Origin: Pirellulales bacterium
GTDB taxonomy: Bacteria > Planctomycetota > Planctomycetia > Pirellulales > Lacipirellulaceae
DNA: 64,000 bases
Assembly (NCBI GenBank): GCA_022448265.1
Contig: JAKVCC010000010.1
Coordinates: forward strand, 124,001-188,000
Reading direction: 5' to 3'
The position numbers were made by a program, and so were the translations under genes. Below are positions 18,227-28,133 of the stretch, piece by piece. The notes beneath the pieces are model-generated. The model saw nothing but the letters and a program-made list of their open reading frames with translations, had not been told where the DNA came from and ran no database searches. Within the stretch, counting starts at the first letter, position 1. Every line of letters starts with the position of its first letter.

Positions 18227-18724
18227 ATGTCGATGTTTGTAGGCGAAGCCCTGGTTGGTGATGGCAATGAAATCGCGCATATTGATCTGTTGATTGGTAG
18301 CAAAGAGGGCCCCGTGGGCACCGCCTTTGCAAATGCCTTGGCTCGGCAGAGTGAAGGGCACTCCAATCTATTGGCTGTTCTGGCACCCAACCTAGCCGTC
18401 AAGCCGTCCACCGTGATGATCACGAAGGTTACGATCAAGGGCATGCGTCAAGCAGTGCAAATGTTTGGACCCGCGCAAGCCGCAGTCGCTAAGGCAATCG
18501 CTGACTCGGTCGGCGACGGCGTGATCACCCAGGCTGCTGCCGAAGACCTTGTCTGTGTCTGCGGCGTGTTCATCCATCCCGAAGCTGCCGACGACAAAAA
18601 GATTTACGAGTACAACTACGAGGCAACAAAGCTTGCTGTCAAAAGTGCGATGGAGAACAAACCCTCTGCCGGTGAAATGCTGGCGGGTAAGGAAGCAGCA
18701 GCGCACCCATTCCGCGGTTTCTAG
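18227..18724 (+). CDS. fae: Formaldehyde-activating enzyme
   Basis: A 165-residue enzyme that condenses formaldehyde with tetrahydromethanopterin to give methylene-H4MPT. The family start is clear: FVGEALVGDGNEIAHIDLLI carries the catalytic His (residue 18). Other conserved parts are GSKEGPVGTAFANAL, NLLAVLAPNLAVKPSTVM, QAVQMFGPAQAAVAKAIADS and the YNYEATKLAVKSAM ending. Length matches characterised Fae. ATG 18227 has GAGGAGAT about 12 bases upstream. mtdB begins five bases after the stop, so the first two steps of the pathway are encoded together. The later steps (mch, fhc) are not in this window. In planctomycetes the pathway probably serves formaldehyde detoxification or C1 oxidation. Confidence 0.96.
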   Translation: MSMFVGEALVGDGNEIAHIDLLIGSKEGPVGTAFANALARQSEGHSNLLAVLAPNLAVKPSTVMITKVTIKGMRQAVQMFGPAQAAVAKAIADSVGDGVITQAAAEDLVCVCGVFIHPEAADDKKIYEYNYEATKLAVKSAMENKPSAGEMLAGKEAAAHPFRGF

Positions 18725-18729
18725 TCACA

Positions 18730-19602
18730 GTGAAAAAGATCCTTGTTTGTCTGGATACTGACCCCCAGCCCAGCGTATTCGATGGCATCGTGGCCATCGA
18801 TGCTGGGGTGGACCACCTCTTTCGCCATGCCGGGGTCGAGCCCGCAGATGTTCGAGATCTAGTACACGGTGCGCTGTTTACGCGAGGCGGCAGCGACCTA
18901 CGGAATACGGCGATCTTCATTGGCGGCTCGGATGTGCAGGCGGGCGAATTATTGATGGCCGCTACCGAAGAGGCTTTTTTCGGACCAATCCGTGTTTCGG
19001 TAATGCACGACAGCAATGGCTCGAATACGACGGCTGCTGCGGCAGTAGTCGCCGCCCGCCGTCATCTGCCCTTTGGGCCGGAGACTATCGCAGCCGTGCT
19101 GGGCACAGGACCTGTAGGCCAGCGCGTCGCGCGGATGCTAGCCCAGGAAGGGGTGGAAGTGCGCTTTGCCTCTCGGCGCATGGCGCGTGCCGAGGCGCAA
19201 TGTCATCACATCGCCCAAGCCGTGGAAGGCGCTCGGCTCACACCCTACGCCACCGAGGGGGCCGGTGTATCGCGATTGCTGGACGGCGCCCAGCTTGTGG
19301 TGGCGGCTGGCGCCGCAGGTATTGAACTGGTCGATGAGGACTCGCAGCGAGCCGCCTGCTCGCTACGCGTGGCCATCGATTTGAATGCCGTACCGCCGGT
19401 GGGCTTGGCTGGAATCCAACCTCAGGAAAATGCCGCCGTGTACAACGAGCAAGTCCGGTATGGCGCTCTGGGCATAGGAAGTCTAAAAATGAAGATCCAC
19501 AACAAGGCGATCGCCCGCCTCTTCGAAACCAATGACGCAGTCCTCGATGCGGATGCAATTTACTCGCTTGGAAAGAAGATCACGGCAACCGGATGTCTTT
19601 AA
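18730..19602 (+). CDS. mtdB: NAD(P)-dependent methylene-tetrahydromethanopterin dehydrogenase
   Basis: A 290-residue oxidoreductase that oxidises methylene-H4MPT to methenyl-H4MPT, the step after Fae. It begins KKILVCLDTDPQPSVFDGIV, the MtdA/MtdB signature, followed by VDHLF and the HGALFTRGG segment. The Rossmann motif AAVLGTGPVGQRVARMLA is at about 115-132, with SRR (around 145) at the end of the second strand, which suits NADP binding. The C-terminal part has VAIDLNAVPPVGLAGI and ALGIGSLKMKIHNKAIARLF. The GTG start at 18730 fits family N-termini. It is translationally close to fae (five-base gap) and overlaps the convergent secreted-protein gene by 23 bases. Confidence 0.92.
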   Translation: MKKILVCLDTDPQPSVFDGIVAIDAGVDHLFRHAGVEPADVRDLVHGALFTRGGSDLRNTAIFIGGSDVQAGELLMAATEEAFFGPIRVSVMHDSNGSNTTAAAAVVAARRHLPFGPETIAAVLGTGPVGQRVARMLAQEGVEVRFASRRMARAEAQCHHIAQAVEGARLTPYATEGAGVSRLLDGAQLVVAAGAAGIELVDEDSQRAACSLRVAIDLNAVPPVGLAGIQPQENAAVYNEQVRYGALGIGSLKMKIHNKAIARLFETNDAVLDADAIYSLGKKITATGCL

Positions 19603-20923
19603 GCTTGAACTTGACCGACATGCGCAGGATGGCGGCCGGAGTTCGATAAACCCACGTGTATCTGTCAATTTTTTCGTCCGGCAAGTCGAAAAGATAGGCC
19701 AGGCCGATTTCCCGCTTGGTTTGCATGGTGGTCTCAAAACCAGCGTGGTCGATCATCTCGCCCTGGTCGTTGAGAAGATAGCTAAGGTTTTGAAACACCC
19801 AGCCTCGATGCGATTCAAGCGCCGGCTCTTCCCCTTCGACGGTCAGCCTCATGTGGACTTCCCAAAACTGCTGATTCTTTCGCACCGCAGTGAGTCCCAC
19901 TTTTACGCCACCGTGTTGCTGCTCCACACGCTTGTTCTCAGCTAAATCCTCGAACCGGAATTCCACGACTCTACCGGGCACCAGCGCCGACATCTGGCCC
20001 TCCAGCGATGCTAAAGTCGACACGCTTCGCTGCGGAAGTACAAATGGAATTCTAAGCTCCGTCGCGTGGCTCCCAGGCTGGACTTCAACGGAAAAAATCT
20101 TGCGGTCATCGGCCAGCCGCACCGGCGAACCGTCGTTGGCAATAATGACCAGCGATTCGGCAGACTGCGAGATCGCAATAGGGCGCAGCCGAGGCTCCCA
20201 GGCGATTTCGAGTTCCGCACGGGCCCCTTGCTGGTCCGGTAGGCGCAAGTTGCGCTGCGTGACAATGTTGACCGCTTCGATCCGAAAAGGCCCTGCGTAG
20301 CTAGCACGCTCTGCGCGGGAGTTCGCGCCTTGGGGGCGATTGATCACCGCCAGCGATTCCTCGCCCGAGTAAGGATACAGGCCTAGACTTGCCTGATCGA
20401 GAATCTTGTCCATACCCGACCAGAACGACTCGTCATGAAGATCGATCGCCACGCTCAGCCGCGTAGCCTCTTGCCCGAATCGCTCACGATAATCGGTGAG
20501 CCGATTGCCTGTCTGCCGATGAACTTCCTTGAGCAGGTCGTCCAGCGCCATCCCTGATGTTGATACGGTCAGCCGGCTGGCCGCCAAATCCTGTTCGACG
20601 CAGGCGACTTCGATCTGCCGCCGAATTCGCGCCAGCCGGAGCCGCACTTCAGCCGGCATGCCAATTGCAGCCCTGCCAGTTACCGGTTTGGGCAGTTGTG
20701 CCAAAAACGCATCGCACTTGTCGACGTTTTCGGTGGGCGCGAGCTTAACGAGCGCCTGCTCTGCCTGGTCGCGCACTGTACTGTCAGCATCGTTCAATAG
20801 CCCAATATGTTTTTCAATTTGTTCCGCCCAGGTGCCCTGTCCTTCCGCCTCAAACGCACTGGCTGGGATGAACGCGCCCAGCGCCAACAGTCCCATTTGC
20901 ACCGCCAGGCTGAACCCTCGCAT
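19580..20923 (-). CDS. Secreted protein of unknown function
   Basis: A 447-residue protein I cannot assign. It opens with a signal peptide (FSLAVQMGLLALGAFIPASA). A helical stretch (about 30-110) contains DADSTVRDQAEQALVKLAP, resembling a HEAT-like repeat. A segment SGMALDDLLKEVHRQTGNRL resembles the secretin/TonB short N-terminal (STN) fold often seen in planctomycete proteins. The remainder is beta-rich and ends TWVYRTPAAILRMSVKFKLK. I chose ATG 20923 so that the signal peptide starts the protein; a start at 20962 would add 13 residues. It converges on mtdB with a 23-base overlap. A surface or periplasmic role is likely, but no enzyme motif is visible. Confidence 0.75.
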   Translation of the reverse strand: MRGFSLAVQMGLLALGAFIPASAFEAEGQGTWAEQIEKHIGLLNDADSTVRDQAEQALVKLAPTENVDKCDAFLAQLPKPVTGRAAIGMPAEVRLRLARIRRQIEVACVEQDLAASRLTVSTSGMALDDLLKEVHRQTGNRLTDYRERFGQEATRLSVAIDLHDESFWSGMDKILDQASLGLYPYSGEESLAVINRPQGANSRAERASYAGPFRIEAVNIVTQRNLRLPDQQGARAELEIAWEPRLRPIAISQSAESLVIIANDGSPVRLADDRKIFSVEVQPGSHATELRIPFVLPQRSVSTLASLEGQMSALVPGRVVEFRFEDLAENKRVEQQHGGVKVGLTAVRKNQQFWEVHMRLTVEGEEPALESHRGWVFQNLSYLLNDQGEMIDHAGFETTMQTKREIGLAYLFDLPDEKIDRYTWVYRTPAAILRMSVKFKLKDIRLP

Positions 20924-21457
20924 CGTCGCCCCACGTGGCACATGTTGAGTAAGAGAGTACACAATTTTATTGTAACGAGCCTGAGTCTTGTGGCGAGAGG
21001 CTGAACCGCATCCACAACCTAGAGCTTAAGGCGAAGTTGATCTAGGCAATAATTCACAACCGCAGCCAGACGAATTCAAATAGCAGCGCGCGGCAGCCGG
21101 CCAGGAGTGACAGTGAATCCCGAAATGATCTAATTCACAGCGCCCGGCCTATGACTGATCATCCGCAATGTCTCTACCAATCGGCCCTTACTAAGAATCA
21201 GCACCCGACTGCTCACCTCCTCGACTTACTAAAAGCACGTGAGGCGAAAATAGTACGGTCTTCTCCGCAGCCTCTGCCTCGCACAACATTTGCAGCACGC
21301 GGTGCGGGGGCTGGAACCGAACTTAGGGGTTGTCGAGGACCAATAGGGAAGTGTCGGCTGTCAGGACGCGTTTTTTCCGCATACCGGCCAACATCCGCAC
21401 CCGCCCATGGCTTCCAACACTGGATGCCAAGCCACTTAAGAACACAGGGGGAAACCG
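20924..21457. other. Intergenic region downstream of citrate synthase
   Basis: About 530 bases between two minus-strand genes. I see no recognisable gene, no strong hairpin with a T run and no repeat. It must hold the promoter of the secreted-protein gene and the end of the gltA transcript. Confidence 0.4.
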
Positions 21458-22756
21458 TTATCTTTGGTCTATGGGCGTAATTGCCCGCTGATTATCGCCG
21501 GTGTAAACCTGCCGCGGTCGACATATCCGTTTGGTCGCGCTAGCGTGCATCTCGCGCCAATGCGAGATCCACCCGGGCAGACGGCCAATCGCGAACAGCA
21601 CCGTGAACATCTGCACGGGAATGCCGATTGCCCGATAGATGATACCCGAGTAGAAGTCGACGTTGGGGTAGAGCTTACGCTCCACGAAATACTCATCATT
21701 GAGTGCCACCTCTTCCAACTGCTGGGCAATTTCAAAGATGGGATCATTGATGCCACGTTTTTTGAGCAACTTGTCGCAAGACGCCTTGATAATGGTCGCT
21801 CGCGGATCGAAGTTTTTGTAGACGCGATGGCCAAAGCCCATCAACCGATAATCGCTGTTCTTATCTTTGGCCATTTTTACGTATTTTTGCACATTGCCAC
21901 CATCCTGGCGAATTTGCTCGAGCATCGCCACGCAGGCCTCGTTCGCGCCACCATGAAGGGGGCCCCAAAGCGCGCTGATCCCGGCAGCAATCGAGGCAAA
22001 GAGATTTGCATTCGACGAACCGACCATCCTGACGGTCGATGTGCTGCAGTTCTGTTCGTGATCTGCATGCACGATGAGGAGCAAGTTCAGCGCTTCGACG
22101 AAGTCGGGATCACATTCGTATTCTTCGCTGGGAACAGAGAACATCATCCGCAAAAAATTCTCGCAGTAGGTCAGGTTGTTGCGAGGATAGACAAACGGTT
22201 GGCCGACCGATTTCTTGTGTGCGAAAGCGGCAATAGTCGGAAGCTTCGCCACCAAGCGTACAATTGATTCATAGACTTGCCCGCTATCGTGCGGATCGAG
22301 CGAGTCCTGGTAAAACGTGGATAAAGCACCCACCACTGAACTCAAAATAGCCATGGGATGCGCGTCACGTGGAAAGCCATCGTAAAACAATCGCATGTCT
22401 TCGTGCAGCATCGTGTGTCGCCGCAACTTCATGCGGAAGTTTTGCAATTCCTCAGAACTCGGCAATTCACCGTGGATCAGCAGGTAGGCAACCTCGACAA
22501 AATCGCACTGGCTTGCCAACTCCTCGATCCCATAGCCGCGATAGCGCAAAACTCCCCGTTCGCCGTCTAGAAAGGTAACCGCACTTCGCGTCGATCCGGT
22601 GTTGACGTAACCGTCATCAAGTGTGACCAAACCAGTCGTCGCACGCAGCTTGCCGATATCCAAGGACCGCTCTTGCTCAGTGCCCTCGATAATCGGCAAT
22701 TCAATTTCTTGATCTCCAACAATGAGCTTCGCTACGTCGACGTCAGCTTGATTCAT
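21458..22756 (-). CDS. gltA: Citrate synthase (type II)
   Basis: A 432-residue enzyme that condenses acetyl-CoA and oxaloacetate to start the citric acid cycle. Catalytic parts are visible: the first His in ISALWGPLHGGANEACV, the second in MGFGHRVYKNFDPRA, and the Asp in NVDFYSGIIYRAIGIP. HADHEQNCSTSTVR is also typical. The N-terminus (ITYLDGERGVLRYRGY-like: VTFLDGERGVLRYRGYGIEE) fits the hexameric proteobacterial class. I chose ATG 22756 (MNQADVDVAK) because AAGGA lies seven bases before it and the length matches E. coli GltA; in-frame ATGs at 22786 and 22801 lack a ribosome site. It is a single gene on minus. Confidence 0.96.
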   Translation of the reverse strand: MNQADVDVAKLIVGDQEIELPIIEGTEQERSLDIGKLRATTGLVTLDDGYVNTGSTRSAVTFLDGERGVLRYRGYGIEELASQCDFVEVAYLLIHGELPSSEELQNFRMKLRRHTMLHEDMRLFYDGFPRDAHPMAILSSVVGALSTFYQDSLDPHDSGQVYESIVRLVAKLPTIAAFAHKKSVGQPFVYPRNNLTYCENFLRMMFSVPSEEYECDPDFVEALNLLLIVHADHEQNCSTSTVRMVGSSNANLFASIAAGISALWGPLHGGANEACVAMLEQIRQDGGNVQKYVKMAKDKNSDYRLMGFGHRVYKNFDPRATIIKASCDKLLKKRGINDPIFEIAQQLEEVALNDEYFVERKLYPNVDFYSGIIYRAIGIPVQMFTVLFAIGRLPGWISHWREMHASATKRICRPRQVYTGDNQRAITPIDQR

Positions 22757-22944
22757 TCCAGATTCCTTTTCCAAAGTTCCACTCATAGCATCTGACTGCA
22801 TATGTGGTTGTGTTAAAGATCCGCTAAAAGAAGTTTAGCGATCCAGTCGCGCCTGTTCAATCGGCAGCTTGCCGAAAGCGTTCCCGCAGGGCAGAAAACA
22901 AGGAGTTTAAATCGACTGCCGGACGAAAATCTAGGCCACAAGAA

Positions 22945-24273
22945 TTAGCTGCGATCGCGATTGGCCATTATTTCTTCAAGTCGTGGCCCACTCAGATCGC
23001 CGTCGAAAATGGTCCAGACACGGCTCTTTTTGCGAAGTTTAACCATTTCGGCCTCAACCAACTCGCGCTGCCGCTGCTTCTGGAGTTGTTTGCGGATTTC
23101 GGCCTGCGCTTCGGTAAACGGAGTCCGGCCCGCATCCTTCCGGTCTAACACGCGGATGATATGAAAACCGTCTTCCGATTCGATGATATTGCTCATTTGC
23201 CCTATTTCCAACGTAAAGAGGGCTTCGTTGATCGCATTACACCGAAGGGCCCCCTGGGTTGTCCATTTGTGCACGCCACCGTCTTCCGCGGAAAATCCAT
23301 GGGAGTTGTTTTTCACGATTTCTGCAAACACCGCGCCGCGAAGTTGAGGATCCCGGGCTACTTGTTGCCAAATCTCATTCCCCATGTGAGCGCAGGCCTC
23401 CCAGGCAGCCGCTCGATTGCCCTCAACCGCGCCAAAGCGAATCATGGCCTCTTCCCATTTTGCCTGAGCCGGATACTCATACTTGTGCTGATGCTCGGAG
23501 TAGAATGATAGTAATTCTTCATGTGTCACTGGCTTGGGCTTCGGTGCCAATTGGCGCAGCCATTCGCCCGCAATCGTGCGTTCGCTAAATTGTCGCTGGA
23601 GATCTTTGATCGAAGTCTCGTTCCTGTCCAACAATTCGATTAGGCCGTGGCGGTTCTTTACGCGCAAGGTTTTTACTAGCCGCGGAATCTCCATATCCTC
23701 AAACGGTTTCACCAGGTTCTTTTCGATCGAGGGAATGTTTTCGGGGGGTACCTTCCGCAGAAAATCAGAGTAGAGCAATTTGGTATCGACCAACTGCATC
23801 ACTTGTTGCCGGAGCAGGATGCGGCGTGCCTTGTCGGTTTCCTGGGGCGGGATGGAAGCACGATTGGCCTGGATGATCTGGTTCACTTGCCAGAGGACGT
23901 CGCTGGCCAAGACGATTTGCCCGTCCACGCGAGCAACGATCTCGCCGCCGGCCAGCGGTTGGGCCTCGGTGGTCGAAGTCGGACGTACATCCTGGCCCGA
24001 AGGTGGCGCTAGTGCTGGGGGAGTGCCGGGAGACGCTTGAGCGGGAATTGCCGGAGCCGCCTGGACGGGGATCGCCACGGTTGCCGGGGAAGGCGGGGGA
24101 CCGGAGGGGTTGTAGACACCACGGACATTGGAAAGCGTCCCAGATGGTGGCAAGGGTGGCGGTGCAAAGGCCGCCTGGGCCATCGCAGTCGGAGCCTTGG
24201 CGGTCACCAAGCAGCCCACGAATAATCCTAGGCAGACGGCTGGCCACAATGCACGCCGACCTGAATCAAGCAT
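22945..24273 (-). CDS. Periplasmic peptidyl-prolyl isomerase, SurA/PpiC type
   Basis: A 442-residue secreted foldase. It has a signal peptide (RRALWPAVCLGLFVGCLVTA... AMAQA), then a Pro/Ala-rich linker to about residue 120, a SurA-like helical N-domain (EIVARVDGQIVLASDVLWQV is the hallmark), and one PpiC rotamase domain (about 290-400: RGAVFAEIVKNNSHGFSAED, GGVHKWTTQGAL, IESEDGFHIIRVLDR). It probably assists outer-membrane or periplasmic protein folding. I used ATG 24273 (MLDSGRRALW), because the upstream frame to 24411 is not signal-like. mfd lies 168 bases upstream on the same strand, and the two may be co-transcribed. Confidence 0.88.
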   Translation of the reverse strand: MLDSGRRALWPAVCLGLFVGCLVTAKAPTAMAQAAFAPPPLPPSGTLSNVRGVYNPSGPPPSPATVAIPVQAAPAIPAQASPGTPPALAPPSGQDVRPTSTTEAQPLAGGEIVARVDGQIVLASDVLWQVNQIIQANRASIPPQETDKARRILLRQQVMQLVDTKLLYSDFLRKVPPENIPSIEKNLVKPFEDMEIPRLVKTLRVKNRHGLIELLDRNETSIKDLQRQFSERTIAGEWLRQLAPKPKPVTHEELLSFYSEHQHKYEYPAQAKWEEAMIRFGAVEGNRAAAWEACAHMGNEIWQQVARDPQLRGAVFAEIVKNNSHGFSAEDGGVHKWTTQGALRCNAINEALFTLEIGQMSNIIESEDGFHIIRVLDRKDAGRTPFTEAQAEIRKQLQKQRQRELVEAEMVKLRKKSRVWTIFDGDLSGPRLEEIMANRDRS

Positions 24274-24441
24274 TAGGCCCGGAGTAGCCCGCCCGCGCAC
24301 TGTTGGGTTGGGCGCGCAGGGCGGTGAAAAGAATTCGAGTTCATAACTCGGCACGTCGGCTACCTGCAAATAGTGATGAGGCATTCGGGGCCACCGGGCT
24401 CGGAGGGACATCGTCCCGGGAAAAGCAAAAGCGGGCGGATT

Positions 24442-27400
24442 CTAGTGGCCCGCTGCTTGCGGCCGCAAGAGCAATTTCAGCTCGTCCAGGATCGCCTGGA
24501 CATCGCTAAACCCTTCCCCCAAAGGAAGATAGGCACTTCGGTCGTCGGCCACCCGAAGCCGTCTGTCGTCACGGAGGACGAGTTCATCCACTTGTTGGCG
24601 ATCGGTATAGCCCAATACAACATATTCACCTTCTAGATGAATCGAGTCCAACTTCCAGGCAAAAGCCCAGATCCTCAACCGGGCCAGATCCAGCAGCTGT
24701 GAGACGGCGGCGGGCAACGGGCCAAAGCGGTCTGCCAATTCGGCCCGAAAGTCCTCCAACTGGGGCTCGGAGGAGATCTTTCCCAGTCGGCGGTATAGAT
24801 CGATCTTGACGCGCATGTCGGTCACGTACTGGCGCGGAAAATACGCGCCCACCGGCAAATCCACCGCCACATCCACCGTCTCCTGAGGTGGCAGTTGCTT
24901 GAGCTTGCGTACGGCCTGTTCCAGCAGAGCGCAGTAAAGCTCGTAGCCCACCGTAGCGATGTGGCCGCTTTGCTGCGTACCTAACAGATTGCCCGCGCCG
25001 CGCAGTTCCAGATCGCGCATTGCCAGCGAAAATCCAGCTCCCATCTGGCTGAACTCTTCGATCGCGCGGAGGCGGCGGGCCGCCTCGGGTGAAAGATGCC
25101 GATTCTCGTCTACCAGCAGATAGCAATACGCCCGATGCTTATGGCGGCCAACCCGACCGCGCAGTTGATGCAGGTCGGCGAGACCGTAACGATCGGCATC
25201 GTCGATAAACATCGTATTAGCGTTGGGAATATCCATGCCACTTTCAATAATGGTTGTCGCGAGAAGTATGTCGAACTCGTGGCGAACAAAACCTAGAATC
25301 ACTTCTTCCAATTCCGATTCAGGCATTTGTCCATGCCCAATGCGAATCGTGGCCTCGGGCACAATCCGCTGCAACCGGTGGCCTAGTGCCTGGATGTCGT
25401 GGACACGATTGTGGACAAAATAGACCTGACCTTTGCGACCAAGTTCCCGCAGGATTGCGTGCCGTATAAGGTTGTCGTCAAAGCGGGCAATGCGCGTTTC
25501 AACGGCCAATCGGTCCTCAGGAGCGGTCTCCAAGTTAGAGATGTTCCGCACTCCCAGCAGCGACATGTGCAGCGTACGGGGGATTGGCGTCGCGGTCATC
25601 GTAAGCACGTCGACACTCGTCCGCAGCGCTTTGAGCCTTTCCTTAACAGCCACACCAAATCGCTGCTCTTCGTCAATGACCACTAGGCCCAGGTTCTCAA
25701 ACTGGACATCGGGCGAAACCAGCCGATGGGTACCAATCAGCAAGTCAATCTTCCCGGAAGCCGCCCGCGCGACCAGTTCGCGCTGCCGCCGCCTGGTACA
25801 AAAGCGTGAAAGCGAGGCAATTTCAAAGGGGAATTCTGCCATTCGCGCAGAGAACGTGCGGTGATGCTGTTCAGCGAGTACGGTCGTTGGCACCAGCACC
25901 GCAACCTGATAACCCGCATCGATCGCCTTAAACGCGGCGCGGATAGCGACCTCAGTCTTGCCGAATCCCACGTCGCCGCACAGCAACCGATCCATCGGCT
26001 TAGGCTGCTGCATATCGTCTTTGATCGCAACCAGCGCTGCAAGTTGGTCGGGCGTTTCCTGATAAGGAAATGCCGCATCGAACTCCAGCTGCCAATTGCT
26101 GTCGGCCGGAAAAGCGATGCCACGACGCGCACTACGGGAAGCCTGGAGCTGGAGCAGATCCGCAGCCATGTCGGTAACGGCCTGGACGGCGGACTTTTTT
26201 TGCCGCAGCCAGGATTTGCCACCTATGCGTGCCAGCGACGGTTTGGTCTTACGGCCGCCGATGTATTTCTGCACTAGGTCGATCTTACTCGTGGGCACGT
26301 AAATCCGGGTGCCGCCATGGAATTCGACCTCTAGATGCTCTTCGGCGCCACCTTCCTTCTCCAGCAGCTTGATGCCGCGATAGCGGCCAATACCATGCGC
26401 GATATGGACGACCAGGTCGCTTTCTTGAAGTTGCAGAAAGCTGTCGATCGGACGACCCGTGGTGCGTCGCGACGGGCGGGCCCTATCTTCACGCTGGAAC
26501 AATTCACTCGCACTGATCAACACAACTTCTTCGCCAACAAACCGAAAGCCCCTGCTCAAACGGCCCAGCACAAACTGCAAGCGATCTTGGGCACTCAGTT
26601 CGGTTCCCGAAAACAGCTCATCAAGCCGCTGCGCCTCCGCTTCGGTCTCAACGACCAAATAAACCCGATGTCCCGTGGCCGCCGAGTCGAGTTCTTCACG
26701 CACCCGATGCACATCGCCACTAAATCGTTCAATCGACTCAAATTGCAAATGGGCAGTCGTCTCAAAGGAACCAGCCGGAATTCCCGAAGCAGTGACCGAT
26801 GGGAACTTGTAAATCTCCTGCAGTGTGGTAGTGGTTGCAAAAAAGTCGCCAGGACTCTCCAGGCGTTGGTGGTAGCAGCGGCCTTCTTCCTGCAACTCCG
26901 CCGGTTCGACCAACATGAACCAACTTTCGGGTTGCAGGTAGCTGGTGAAATGTGTCCGATCGGATTGCGCTGGCTGCAGTGGCGTGACATCCACAGCTGA
27001 CATGGACTCAATACTTCGCTGGCTAGCCACATCGAACGTGCGGATGGAATCAATTTCTTCGCCAAATAATTCGATCCGCACCGGGTGCTCGGCGTCGGGA
27101 GAAAAAATATCTAGAATGCCTCCACGAAGCGAAAACTCGCCCGGAAGCTCGATCGCGGTTGTGCTGGTGCAACCCTGCTCCACCAGCCATTTGGCCAAGG
27201 CTTCAGGATCTAGCACATCGCCAACAACTAACCTGCGCGTCGCGGCTCGCAAGTCGGACACACTCGGCACCGGCTGCAGCAAGCTTTGAATTGCCGTGAC
27301 CACACACCTTCTTTCGGGTGCCCGCTGGTCATCTGAGTTCGCCCGTCCGGAAGCCCCGTCGAGTATTTTGAGCAAACGTAGACGCTGGCCGTAGATCTCG

Positions 27401-27723
27401 TCATGGAGCACCCGCTCGCCGGCCCCCGTTTCCCAGGCAGGGAACGGATGGGAGGGCACCGCGCTGAACAGCGCGAAATCGTCAATGAAAGAATCCACGT
27501 CACCAGCGTGGGGCAACACGACTACTAGCGTCGCGGGACACGCGCGGGACATCGCCGCCGCTACTAGCGCGCACGACGACCCCCAGACACCGCCCAGCGT
27601 GCCGCCATGTCCAGCTTGTAGGCTGGCCAGGACATGGGCGAAATCTCGATCCTGCTCAATTTGAGTTGCCAGATCGCCAAGCTCTTGGGCAGCCGTCGAC
27701 CTGGCCGTGACGACTGTTTTCAT
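24442..27723 (-). CDS. mfd: Transcription-repair coupling factor
   Basis: A 1093-residue DNA translocase that removes stalled RNA polymerase and recruits UvrA. The N-terminal third is UvrB-like. The RNA-polymerase-interacting domain follows (about 440-500: VHIAHGIGRYRGIKLLE ... LEVEFHGGTRIYVP). Helicase motifs are GDVGFGKTEVAIRAAF (Walker A, about 580), DEEQRFGV (Walker B, about 685), TMTATPIPRTL, and QLRGRVGRHKHRAYCYLL (motif VI). The TRCF C-terminal domain (VDVAVDLPVGAYFPRQYV) completes the family plan. Length is slightly under E. coli Mfd (1148). ATG 27723 starts MKTVVTARSTAAQEL. The PPIase gene follows downstream. Confidence 0.97.
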   Translation of the reverse strand: MKTVVTARSTAAQELGDLATQIEQDRDFAHVLASLQAGHGGTLGGVWGSSCALVAAAMSRACPATLVVVLPHAGDVDSFIDDFALFSAVPSHPFPAWETGAGERVLHDEIYGQRLRLLKILDGASGRANSDDQRAPERRCVVTAIQSLLQPVPSVSDLRAATRRLVVGDVLDPEALAKWLVEQGCTSTTAIELPGEFSLRGGILDIFSPDAEHPVRIELFGEEIDSIRTFDVASQRSIESMSAVDVTPLQPAQSDRTHFTSYLQPESWFMLVEPAELQEEGRCYHQRLESPGDFFATTTTLQEIYKFPSVTASGIPAGSFETTAHLQFESIERFSGDVHRVREELDSAATGHRVYLVVETEAEAQRLDELFSGTELSAQDRLQFVLGRLSRGFRFVGEEVVLISASELFQREDRARPSRRTTGRPIDSFLQLQESDLVVHIAHGIGRYRGIKLLEKEGGAEEHLEVEFHGGTRIYVPTSKIDLVQKYIGGRKTKPSLARIGGKSWLRQKKSAVQAVTDMAADLLQLQASRSARRGIAFPADSNWQLEFDAAFPYQETPDQLAALVAIKDDMQQPKPMDRLLCGDVGFGKTEVAIRAAFKAIDAGYQVAVLVPTTVLAEQHHRTFSARMAEFPFEIASLSRFCTRRRQRELVARAASGKIDLLIGTHRLVSPDVQFENLGLVVIDEEQRFGVAVKERLKALRTSVDVLTMTATPIPRTLHMSLLGVRNISNLETAPEDRLAVETRIARFDDNLIRHAILRELGRKGQVYFVHNRVHDIQALGHRLQRIVPEATIRIGHGQMPESELEEVILGFVRHEFDILLATTIIESGMDIPNANTMFIDDADRYGLADLHQLRGRVGRHKHRAYCYLLVDENRHLSPEAARRLRAIEEFSQMGAGFSLAMRDLELRGAGNLLGTQQSGHIATVGYELYCALLEQAVRKLKQLPPQETVDVAVDLPVGAYFPRQYVTDMRVKIDLYRRLGKISSEPQLEDFRAELADRFGPLPAAVSQLLDLARLRIWAFAWKLDSIHLEGEYVVLGYTDRQQVDELVLRDDRRLRVADDRSAYLPLGEGFSDVQAILDELKLLLRPQAAGH

Positions 27724-28133
27724 ATGATTTGCAGTGGATTGTAGCCGTTTGCCACAGGCGCGAATAGAGAGGGTCCTGCGCCGGCTCGGGCGGCGTTGCC
27801 AAGACAGTTACCTCGTCCGTCACACCTATTGCCGCCAGAAAAGTCGACGATGCACTGGGTCCTACGACGAGTAACAATAGGGTGCGGAGGCACAAACGGA
27901 ACCAAGATTTTCCGTTTCTCGACATGGCGCTATGTGTACCAGATGCGCCGGACGTTTCGCACCCCGTCCTCGTTATAACCGCAGCGATCATTGCGACTGG
28001 TCGCCGTCTGCCTCGAAGGACGCTGCGGGAGCTGTATCGTGTTTCAGCTTGCCCGTTTGCCGCGCCGATAGGGCTGATGGTGGATGGTCCGCTGTGTCCT
28101 ATCAGAGCCCCTGATCAACAAGGAGTAGCATCT
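27724..28133. other. Divergent region between mfd and a small membrane protein gene
   Basis: About 410 bases. A minus-strand frame starting near 27925 begins with a signal-like hydrophobic run (LCLRTLLLLVVGPSASS) and overlaps the mfd start. Its tail is not convincing, so I leave it as a possibility rather than a gene. No repeat or terminator seen. Confidence 0.35.

Noticed and set aside
27656-27925. Minus-strand frame with a signal-like start overlapping the mfd start
   Set aside because: The tail is a shadow of mfd and the remaining unique part is too short to support a gene.
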